64,000 bases of DNA. Source: Craterostigma plantagineum (Eukaryota; Streptophyta; Magnoliopsida; Lamiales; Linderniaceae). The DNA is taken from NCBI GenBank assembly GCA_027422505.1, contig JAPQWV010000404.1, positions 62,001-126,000 of the forward strand. The letters are read 5' to 3'. Both the position numbers and the translations under genes were made by a program. This document shows positions 55,558 to 64,000 of this stretch, piece after piece; the first letter of the stretch is position 1; the number at the start of each line of letters is the position of its first letter. A model generated the notes under the pieces. It worked only from the letters and a program-made list of their open reading frames with translations, had not been told where the DNA came from and did not search any database.

Positions 55558-56422
55558 CAAGGTTGTAAAAAGCGCTAGGCGCTAGCTAGGCGCCCGAGGG
55601 GGGCCTAGCGCCTAGGCCGTCTAGGCGGGGCCTAGGCGGCTTCTAGGCGGAAATTAGGCGGTATATGTATTTTATTATTATTTATACTTATACATATTAA
55701 ATATGTAAACATTCTATGAAAGGTAATGTACATCAAATCTATCTAAACATTATAAATAATGATATCACCACAATGTAACAAAACTTAAGTACAAATATTA
55801 ATGATGTCGAAAGAAATTATCCTATTTTATAGTTTATAATAAAGAAGAAGATATATATGTCCTAATATTCCATTAAGTTAGATAATCTAATTGGTTAAAT
55901 AAAGAAAATATTGTCTCAATATTCCATTAAGTTAGATAATCTAATTGATTGTGTGTGTTAAATATTTAATAGATTTGCAACGAATATATTGATAAGTTCT
56001 TCCCTTTATATTCAAAGGACATATTATTTTTTTTTTTGTACAAACGAGACGGAACAGCAATTAAATACTGTGGACTAGTGTCGATTGTCCCACACCGATT
56101 ATCATCAGTGAAGAAAGCTGACAACTCTTCTATATATACGCTTTGGTTCGCTTCAACTAACGTCATAAGCCACATAAAAGTGCTATATCTCACTTTGTGG
56201 GCTAGTAAAATTCTTTTGGGCTTCTAATGGGCTAAAGAAGTAGGCCGATTAGGCCGAATAATTGGCCGACTAGGCCGAATAATTGGCCGATTAGCCCGAA
56301 TAGTCGGCGATTAAAAGTTTTGACGATTAGTTGGCCGATTATGCTGCTATATTCGGTGCGGTGGGTCTCCGACTAGCGCCTAGGCGGCGCCTAGGCGGCC
56401 GCCTAGACCGAATTTTACAACA
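55558..56422. mobile_element. hAT-type MITE with CTAGGCGGC arms
   Basis: 865 bp. Ends are CAAGGTTGTAAAAAGCG and, from the right, TGTTGTAAAATTCGG; the 8-bp duplications are TACGTAGG (55550-55557) and AACGTAGG (56423-56430). Both arms consist of overlapping GCGCCTAGGCG palindromes. It lies 60 bp upstream of the MYB start codon, so it is in the promoter or 5' UTR of that gene. Confidence 0.8.
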
Positions 56423-56430
56423 AACGTAGG

Positions 56431-57129
56431 TTAGACATCATATTTGAAGGTTTTTTTTTTTCTTTGTTAGTCGATTGGATTTGTGGGTCGTGGAGGTTAT
56501 GAGAACGGTTAGTATGGGCTCGTGTGTTATTTCACTCTCCATTCGTTTGATATAAAGACAATAGTAGCCAAAGGTATGCTACTTACCAACCATTCCCATA
56601 TATGGGAGATATTATGGTGGAAACAAAAACATTTCTATTTATATAACTTTGAATTCACTATTATAAATAAATAAATAAATAAACAAATACCCATATTTTT
56701 TTTACAATAATTTATTATATACCCTACTATGTACGCGCAATGTAATTCGTATTTTTCACTTCTACTGAAAAACGAGGTAAAGAAATACAATCAAAAGTTT
56801 TTGGTTTATCCAATTTGGTTGTTATTTTAGATACAATAACTCGATAAATGTTCGTGATTTTTTGTGGATGATATGTTGAACTTCAATTCAAAACATATAG
56901 CAATGCAACACACGCTGTACTTGGCATAGTAACCTGCGAATCTACGAAATCGCAGTAAATAACTTACACATGTTAATTATATCATGTGCAAAAGTGTACA
57001 AACAAAGACGCTCAATGCGTTGTTCTAATATATTTTGAAGTTAAAGTACTTTCACATCTAAAAGAAATCAAAGAATAATGTTATAAGTAAACCTATCCTA
57101 CTTTTATATTATATAGATTTTTAAAATCT
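56431..57129. other. Intergenic, nothing recognised
   Basis: AT-rich, no ORF above chance, short (AAAT)n at ~56663-56685. Confidence 0.5.
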
Positions 57130-57371
57130 AACTTGCTGAGTGGTTGGGAGGATAATATTCGATTTTCTTGATCACGGGTTCGAATCTGATGACTACTCGT
57201 GTTTCTGGGATCATAGGGTGGGTATCATAGTCAACGGTGAAATCAGATACGATTCAGATCGAACTTAGTCGGAATGTAATGACTGCGGTGACGTTGTGTG
57301 GAGATGTCTACCTCATCGAAAAAATCGAGAATATTGTCTAATCATCACATAAACCAAAAAAAAAAGAAGGC
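57130..57371 (+). mobile_element. tRNA-derived SINE
   Basis: A-box-like TTGCTGAGTGGTTGG (57133-57147) and a perfect B-box GGTTCGAATCT (57177-57187) at tRNA-like spacing. An unrelated body follows and then an A-rich end (~57355-57369). It probably stems from a tRNA gene. Target duplications are not clear. Element D inserted just after its tail. Confidence 0.6.
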
Positions 57372-57377
57372 CGCTCT

Positions 57378-57759
57378 TGTTGAAGAAACAAGAGAAAATG
57401 GAGCAGAAACTTAGTCATACAGCTCGACATTCCCACACAGGTTCAGGAATAGAAAAGAGATGCTTAAAAGCGCTGATCACAACAAAAAGAACAGAGGACG
57501 ATTTATCAACTTATGGAAACGCTCTCTGTGGCGACGACTTCATTAGTTAAAACGAGCTTAGAAATTTTGGCGGGATTTTTCTATTATAAGTAGCTCGATC
57601 AGTTCACTGATTCATTAAGTTGTTTTTCATTCAGCTGTAATCTGTAAACACATAACAAATCGATAAGAATGGCTCTTTGCCCGTGGATGTAGGATCTTCA
57701 AGATCTGAACCACGTAAATCCTCGCCTCATTTCACTCGTCTCATATTCAAATTCTGATA
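57378..57759 (+). repeat. Element D 5' LTR with PBS
   Basis: 382 bp, TGTTGAAGAAAC ... AAATTCTGATA; the PBS TGGTATCAGAGCGG starts at 57760. Confidence 0.92.
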
Positions 57760-57834
57760 TGGTATCAGAGCGGAATGATTTCAAGCTGCGATAATCTCAC
57801 TCTATTTTCAAATCTGTCAACGATTGTGCTAGCG

Positions 57835-59957
57835 ATGGCTGAGGCTGATCCAAGGGTTCTTCAACAGCTGGAAATTCTTCGAATCCTCTTGTAGTTCTCG
57901 CCAATGATCCCTATTTCTTGGGGAATAATGACAATTCCGGCCAGATTCTTGTTCACGAACCTCTTACTGGTGATAATTATGCCACGTGGAATCGTGCGAT
58001 GATGATCGCACTAATAGGTCGAAATAAGGAAGGTTTCGTGAATGGAGAGCTCCAACCGCCGGTGGTAGATCCAGATAATGAAGCAGCCACGAAGAATCAG
58101 CTAGCAAGCTGGAAAAGAAGCAATAACGTTGTCATTTCTTGGTTAATCAATTCAGTCTCTAAAGACATTGCTGCTAGCATCTTGTATACTGGCTCGGCAA
58201 GGGAGATTTGGCTAGATCTTCAAGAAAGGTTTGGCCAGACAAATCGGCCAAGAATTTTTCAGCTCAAAAGGGATCTGATGAACCTCACACAGGGAATGAG
58301 TAGTGTAACAGCCTACTTCATGAGACTCAAAACGCTATGGGATGAATTGGCGAGCTTCAGGCCCAGCTGTGGATGTACCTGTGGTGGTCTAGGGCAGCTC
58401 AAGGGCTACTATGAAGAAGAATATGTCTTGGCTTTCTTGATGGGACTGAGCGACGCTTATTCTCAGATGAGGGGACAGATTCTGCTCATGGAACCCCTCC
58501 CAAACATAAACAAGACCTTTGCATTATTGGTGCAGGAAGAGAGGCAGAGAACAATGCATGTAGGTCAGATCCAGGCTCAAGGTGAACAAGCACACAACAT
58601 GGCCATGATGGCCTCTCGAAATGCCCAGTTGCAGGGAAAGAAGGAAACCTACAATCAAAAGAGGGATGGGACCAAACCAGTTTGTGCTCACTGCAACAAA
58701 AGGGGCCACACTATTGACACCTGTTATCAAGTCCATGGCTACCCTCCGGGCTTCAAACAGGCGCAAAAGTTCAAGAATGCCAAGATTAACCAAACCTTGG
58801 TAGATGTAGTCAAGCAAGGTGGGCAGTATGTTTCCCAAATAGCAGCAGCGAGCACAGGTGATACAATGGTCCAACTACAAGTAACCCCATTTCAACTTGA
58901 GAGCCTCAAGGCACTGCTCAATCAGTCCATAGGATGTCCTCCTCAAGATGGCATGGACTCAGCAGCCCAGACTGATAAAGGTTCAGGTATCACACTCTCT
59001 TTCAATATGCCCAGAATATCAGGCAGAAAAGCTTGGATAGTTGATTCTGGGGCAAGTAGGCATGTGTGTGGAAATAGAACCTTGCTTCATAATCTACATA
59101 ACATACATGAATCTAATGTGATTTTGCCTGACAAGTCAGTGGTTAAGGTTAGGGAGGCAGGGTCAGTTGTGATAAACAGTTTCATCACTCTAAATGATGT
59201 GTTAGTTGTGCCTGAATTCTGTTTCAACTTGATTTCTGTAAGTGTTTTGGCTCGAGCCCTAAGTTGCAGGTTTTCTTTTGGATCTGATGACTTCGTGATA
59301 CAGGATCAATCACACCATACGATTGGCAGGGGTAATCAAATTGGAGGACTCTACATACTTGCAGCAGATTCTTTCACTGAAGTTTCTGCCAGAAATGTGG
59401 ATGCATATCTGAATAACATCTCTATGAAACTGTGGCATAATAGATTAGGGCACCCTTCTCATAAAGTTTTAGATGTACTTAAGGGCATCCTTAGGCATGA
59501 TACAGGAGATAGACACAGTTACTGTAAAGTCTGCCCACTTGCTAAACACAAAAGATTGCCTTTTCCTGGTGACAATGATATTGCATGCTCAGCCTTTGAT
59601 CTCATACACTGTGACGTGTGGGGTCCCTTTCATGTTATTTCTCATCTTGGACATCAATACTTTGTCACGATTGTAGATGACGACACAAGGTTCACATGGG
59701 TATTCATGATCAAGTTTAAATCTGAAGTAAAATCAGTTTTGAGTTATTTTCTTGCTCTGGTTGAGACCCTCTTCAAATCTAGAGTGAAAGTAGTTAGGTC
59801 TGATAATGCAAAAGAGTTTGAGCTAACAGAATTGTTTAGGGACAGAAGGAATTATACACCACTTGTCATGCGTACAAACACCGCAACAAAATTCAGTGGT
59901 GGAAAGAAAACACCAGCATTTGCTCAATGTAGCTCGATCCCTACTTTTTCAGTGTAA
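57835..59957 (+). pseudogene. Element D gag, protease and integrase N-terminal half
   Basis: The leader ATG is at 57835 (MAEADP...). A 1-bp loss near 57852 moves the frame, after which it is open to 59957. In order: gag (~57870-58620; GQILVHEPLTGDNYATWNRA), knuckle CAHCNKRGHTIDTC (~58687-58728), protease AWIVDSGASRHVCGN (~59032-59076), pre-integrase (LWHNRLGHPSHKVLDVL; CKVCPLAKHKRL), and integrase Asp residues in LIHCDVWGPF and VVRSDNAKEF. A second frameshift near 59850 ends the integrase prematurely. Nearly complete for the family. Confidence 0.92.
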
Positions 59958-61032
59958 GATACCAATCCAATACTGGTCAGAGTGTGTGTTAACTGCTACC
60001 TATTTGATAAATAGAACACCATCAGCCTTGTTAGACAATAAAAGTCCATATGAACTGCTCTATGGTAAACCTGTGAATTATAATTTGCTTTGAGTATTTG
60101 GTTCTTTGTGCTTTTGCTCCACTTTAGCTACAGGACGAAAGAAGTTTGATCCAAGGGCTCGTGAGTGTGCATTCCTTGGCTACCCGAGTGGGATGAAAGG
60201 CTACAAGCTGCTGGATTTAAAGACCAGGCAGGTATTCATTTCAAGGGATGTTATCTTTAAGGAGGATGAGTTTCCCTTCTCAAAAGAGCATGCATCCACC
60301 CCAACTGAGGATCCTTTCCCTCCTCATGTCCTACCAAGACTCACTGTCAGTTCCAGCAACTCATTCGAGGAACTGACACCTCCACCTGAAGGGGAGGCAA
60401 CACAGCAAACTATGCAAGATGCTTCAGGTTCAGGTGGTGTGGGAAATACCTCAGGTTCAGGTCCAGGTGTGGGAAATGCCTCAGGTTCATGTATGGGAGA
60501 TGCCTCAGGTTCGGACCCAGGTACAAGGAATGCCTCTGGATCAGCTGCTATGCAGAACACTTCAGGACCAGATGAAGAGTTTGAGTCAGAAACTCCACAG
60601 CAGGGAGGCCACTCTGAAATTACTCAGACTGATGACAATCTGAGGTATGAGGGAACACTCTTACAGCCACAATTACAAGGGCATGGCGAGATACAAAGAC
60701 CTAGGAGGCACACAACCAGGCCATCCTACTTAAAAGATTATCACTGCAACAAGTTCAGGGTTGTGCATCCCATCTCACAGGTGATCTCCTACAAGAATTT
60801 TTCCAGCTGCTATCAGGACTTCATCAACAGCATCTCGGCTTCCCATGAGCCCAAAACCTTTGCTCAAGCAGCTTGCTCCAGAAAGTGGCAAGAGGCCATG
60901 AAGGAGGAGTTTGAAGCACTTGAATCAAATGGTACCTGGACAGTAGTTTCTCTGCCAGAGGGAAAGAAGCCCATAGGCTGCAAGTGGGTGTACAAAACAA
61001 AATTTGACTCATTGGGACATGTAGAAAGATAA
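59850..61032 (+). pseudogene. Element D integrase C-terminus and linker to RT
   Basis: 59863-60093 holds [20 protein letters not shown] with the catalytic Glu, then a TGA at 60091-60093. 60106-61032 continues with the chain terminus ([20 protein letters not shown]) and a Gly/Ser-rich linker with tandem GNASGSG-type repeats (~60420-60560). The start of RT ([20 protein letters not shown]) follows, ending in a TAA at 61030-61032. Confidence 0.9.
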
Positions 61033-61488
61033 AAGGCTCGCCTTGTGGCTAAAGGATACGACCAAAGGGAGGGGGTAGACTACTTGGGCACGTTTGCTCC
61101 AGTGGCAAAAACAGGCACAATTAAGCTGATCCTTTCTTTAGCAGCCAAGCTGAATTGGAATTTGGCGCAACTAGATGTAAATAATGCGTTTCTTAATGGT
61201 GAGTTGAGTGAAGAAGTCTACATGGAGTTACCACTGAGTTTTTACACTAAAGCAGAGAGAACTGGGCCGACCAGAAAAGTGTGCAGACTTAACAAATCAT
61301 TGTACGGGCTTAAACAAGCATCACGGCAGTGGAATAAAAAGTTCACAGATGCTGTTAAAGGGTTTGGCTTTCAGCAGACGCAATCTGATCACACGGTGTT
61401 TATCAAAGAAAAGGGAGACAGATTAGTAGTATTGCTCGTGTATGTTGATGATATAATAATTGGAGGTCCCTCACTCGATGCCATCTAA
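61033..61488 (+). pseudogene. Element D reverse transcriptase
   Basis: Open after the [63 protein letters not shown] and the catalytic [19 protein letters not shown] stop follows directly at 61486-61488, where the family reads a sense codon (EAK...). Confidence 0.9.
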
Positions 61489-62577
61489 GAAGCAAAAGAC
61501 TTCCTCAGACACTGCTTCAAGATTAAAGATCTGGGAGAGCTGAAGCTTTTCCTTGGAATAGAGGTTGCTCGAGGAGAGAAGGGAATTTATATCTCACAAA
61601 GGCAATATGCACTTCAACTGCTTGAGGACACTGGGTATTTAGCGGCCAAGAGCTTGTTTACACCTATGAATCCAGGAGGAAGCTTGACAGATAATGAGGG
61701 AGAGCTGTTACAAGATCCTTTCAATTATAGGAGGTTAATTGGAAGGGTTATCTACCTCACTTTGACAAGGCCAGATATAACCTTTGTGGTCCACAGGTTA
61801 AGCCAATTCATGTCGGCACCAATAACACCTCATCTAATGGCTGCGCATCATCTACTAAGATACATCAAGGCAGCACCAGGCCAAGGAATATTACTCAGCT
61901 CATCCTCGGACTTCAGCTTGAAAGGATTTTCTGATGCGGATTGGGCCGCATGCAAGGATACAAGGAAGTCAGTGACGGGATTTTGCACGTTCTTGGGAGA
62001 CTCTCTCATAACCTGGAAAGCCAAGAAACAGGCCACCGTGTCCAGATCATCCACCGAAGCAGAATACAGGGCACTAGGTGCAGTAGTGGCCGAGATATTA
62101 TGGATCAAAAGCTTATTGAAGGAGCTAGGAATCTGTTTGAACCAGGCACCGGTTATTTTCTGTGATAACCAATCTGCGTTGAAGCTATCTTCAAATCCTA
62201 GATTTCATGAAAGGTCAAAACATATAGAGATAGATTGTCACTTCATAAGGGATCACGTGTCGAAAGGAGATGTGAAACTGCTTCCAATTAGCTCAGAAAG
62301 ACAGCTCGCAGACATGTTCACAAAGCCACTGTCAGGTGCCAGGCTGCACGAGCTGATGGTCAAGATGGCAGTAATGAATTTATTCCGTCCATCTTGTGGG
62401 GGGGTGTTGAAGAAACAAGAGAAAATGGAGCAGAAACTTAGTCATACAGCTCGACATTCCCACACAGGTTCAGGATTAGAAAAGAGATGCTTAAAAGCGC
62501 TGATCACAACAAAAAGAATAGAGGACGATTTATCAACTTATGGAAACGCTCTCTGTGGCGACGACTTCATTAGTTAA
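61489..62577 (+). pseudogene. Element D RT end and RNase H, reading into the 3' LTR
   Basis: After the stop the frame continues (DLGELKLFLGIEVAR), then 61654-62577 is open. RNase H contains GFSDADWAACKDTRKSVTGF, SSTEAEYRALGAVVAEILW, VIFCDNQSALKLSSNPRFHE and the terminal ADMFTKPLS. The protein end FRPSCGGVL is encoded by the polypurine tract, and ~57 further codons lie inside the 3' LTR before the stop. Confidence 0.9.
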
Positions 62578-62786
62578 AACGAGCTTAGAAATTTTGGCGG
62601 GATTTTTCTATTATAAGTAATTCGATCAGTTCACTGATTCATTAAGTTGTTTTTCATTCAGCTGTAATCTGTAAACACATAACAAATCGATAAGAATGGC
62701 TCTTTGCCCGTGGATGTAGGATCTTCAAGATCTGAACCATGTAAATCCTCGCCTCATTTCACTCGTCTCATATTCAAATTCTGATA
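62405..62786 (+). repeat. Element D 3' LTR
   Basis: 382 bp, directly after the polypurine tract CATCTTGTGGGGGGG (~62390-62404). Five differences from the 5' LTR. Confidence 0.92.
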
Positions 62787-62791
62787 GCTCT

Positions 62792-63310
62792 CCCTGCCCC
62801 CTTTTCTCCTCCTCTCTACTAACCAAAAACCCAAACTAAAAAACACTCGTCTCCACCATATTTCTCATCGTTTTTGAAGGATGAGGGAGGAAACCATCTT
62901 TTCTTTCTTGTTCTTATTTGCTTTTTGCTTTTCCTCATGTTTTTCCCTCGTCGTCCGTCGGACCTCATTTCTCCGCTCATGGGATCTCCTTCTCCTCTTG
63001 TAGGAGCCTATTCTCCCTTTCTGGGAGTGCCAGTCTCGAAGACGATGGGTTGTAGATGGTGAAGACGAAAAATGAAGTGCTGACTATTTCAGATATTCGT
63101 ATTTTGGAGTTTTGACTAGATTTGTCGTAGGTTCTTTAGTTTTTCTAGTTTTTGCTCTAGAATTTGTCTTTCGAGTTTTTTTCTTTTTAGTCCTGGTTTG
63201 ACTCCTCTATCTTGGTAGATATTTTGTTCCGACTGTATGGTCGATGTATCCAGAGGACCCTGTCAGACTATTTAGTCATGTATCTTTGTTTAAATATATT
63301 ATATGTATAT
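62792..63310. other. Pyrimidine-rich flank, no gene recognised
   Basis: C/T-rich start resembling a 5' UTR. The 62-codon frame at 62874-63062 has no recognisable motif. It could be the edge of a transcribed gene or a decayed repeat. Confidence 0.35.
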
Positions 63311-63683
63311 AGGTTTGCTATGGTGCCCACCTAACGTGGGCAACCACCATAAGCACCGCTGATTTCGCAATTACAGCTATTTTTCTCCCACTCTGGCGAT
63401 GCCGTCACCTCCGCTGCCTCTCTTCCTTGTTTCATCTGTTGTTCATCTTCCACGAAGTCATTTATAAAAATCCATCATCTCAGCTATGTACGAGAAAATT
63501 GCAGTATAATATGAAGTTTGATAAATGAGTGCGTGAAAGATGAACAACGGATGTAATGAGGAAGCTAAGAGGGGCGGCGGAGGTGATGGCATCGCCAGAG
63601 TGGAAGAAAAAGAGCTGTAATTACGAAGTCACCGTGCTCACGGCGGTTGCTCACGGAATGTGGGCACCATATATAACAAACCT
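63311..63683. mobile_element. Fold-back MITE (long inverted arms)
   Basis: 373 bp, arms of ~150 bp that are inverted copies: AGGTTTGCTATGGTGCCCAC at left, AGGTTTGTTATATATGGTGC on the complement at right. Shared blocks are AATTACAGCT, CCACTCTGGCGATGCC and TGTTGTTCATC. Only a ~80-bp loop separates them. Flanks are TA-rich, so the duplication cannot be fixed. Confidence 0.8.
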
Positions 63684-63745
63684 TATATATATATATATAT
63701 ATATGTAAGATATATATATATAATATATATATTATAAACCTTATA
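63684..63745. repeat. (AT)n-rich tract
   Basis: TATATA runs with short interruptions directly after the fold-back MITE. Confidence 0.9.
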
Positions 63746-63769
63746 TACCAATCCTTATACTAGACATGC

Positions 63770-64000
63770 CCAATTTTAACCGTAACCAGCCGGTTACGCT
63801 TATAACCGTAACCGGCCGGTAACCGTAACCGGCAACCGTCACCGGCCGGTTACGGGGCGGTTAGGGTTTTTCCCCAACCGCCGGTTAGGCGGTTAACCGG
63901 CGGTTATAACCTTAAATAAAAAAATAATAAAAATAAAATTATACTATTTTAATTTACTCATATTAATATTAATTAATTAGAAATACTATGTAACTTTACT
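63770..64000. repeat. Palindrome-rich repeat (AACCGGCCGGTTA), truncated by the window end
   Basis: About 140 bp of overlapping CCGGTTA/TAACCG(G) motifs followed by AT-rich sequence. This is the layout of the left half of a hAT-type MITE such as those at 45490 and 51639. The other end lies outside the window. Confidence 0.5.

Larger units (their letters stand above)
57378..62786 (+). mobile_element. Element D: young Ty1/copia retrotransposon
   Basis: 5409 bp with GCTCT at 57373-57377 and 62787-62791. The 382-bp LTRs differ by only five substitutions that I can count. The plus strand carries gag-protease-integrase-RT-RNase H with only two frameshifts (near 57852 and near 59850) and stops at 60091-60093, 61030-61032 and ~61486-61488. 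It belongs to the same lineage as element A (gag start, CAHCNKRGHTIDTC knuckle, RPSCGGVL end). LTR ends are TG...TA. Confidence 0.93.

Noticed and set aside
33365..57376. A functional gene cluster of the four host genes
   Set aside because: The products (O-fucosyltransferase, isopropylmalate isomerase subunit, thaumatin-like protein, MYB) share no pathway and are separated by transposons.
1..64000. tRNA, rRNA or snRNA genes
   Set aside because: Only tRNA-like B-box sequence was found, in the SINE at 57130-57371. No complete cloverleaf or other RNA gene was recognised by eye.

Overview
The window is nuclear DNA of a flowering plant, most likely a eudicot. The genes have short GT-AG introns. 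Plant-only families are present: a plant O-fucosyltransferase, a plastid-targeted isopropylmalate isomerase small subunit, a thaumatin-like protein and an R2R3-MYB. The intergenic space is packed with plant-type LTR retrotransposons, Mutator-like elements (MULEs) and MITEs. The species cannot be fixed from the sequence; an asterid such as a Lamiales member is only a guess.

Layout. 0-1 kb: a tandem array of a miniature LTR element (TRIM). 1.8-5.3 kb: a broken GRF zinc-finger ORF and a dead MULE carrying a Harbinger-type MITE. 5.6-28.5 kb: one Ty1/copia element (A, minus strand) blown up to 22.9 kb by three later insertions, namely an Athila-type Ty3/gypsy element (G, 7076-16557), a large-LTR element without recognisable genes (E, 17.0-21.6 kb) and a Tork-like copia (B, 22902-27683). 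Exact 5-bp target duplications can be read for A, B and G. 28.7-33.4 kb: a non-autonomous MULE (F) filled with 23-bp AT-rich minisatellite arrays. 33.6-36.9 kb: the O-fucosyltransferase gene (9 exons, 575 aa), whose last intron holds a mini-LTR element with a MITE inside. 37.3-42.6 kb: a TNT1/Tork-like copia (C). 43.9-44.7 kb: the intronless isopropylmalate isomerase small subunit gene. 45.4-50.1 kb: an old MITE that received a GC-rich hAT MITE and a transposase-carrying MULE (MULE2). 50.1-52 kb: three more hAT-type MITEs. 52.3-53.2 kb: the thaumatin-like gene. 54.4-55.5 kb: the MYB gene on the minus strand. 55.6-57.4 kb: a hAT MITE and a SINE. 57.4-62.8 kb: a young, almost intact copia (D). 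63.3-64 kb: a fold-back MITE and the start of another palindrome-rich repeat.

The four host genes look unrelated in function: Golgi glycosylation or adhesion, plastid leucine/glucosinolate-type metabolism, a secreted defence-like protein, and transcription control. I see no operon or metabolic cluster, as expected for a plant. What stands out is the transposon structure: a nested stack that can be dated by order, non-canonical LTR ends, shared palindromic modules in two different LTR families, a repeat-stuffed MULE, and several MITEs with arms made of short GC-rich palindromes.

Limits. Exon boundaries come from splice signals and reading frame only. TE family names come from motifs. No database search was possible.
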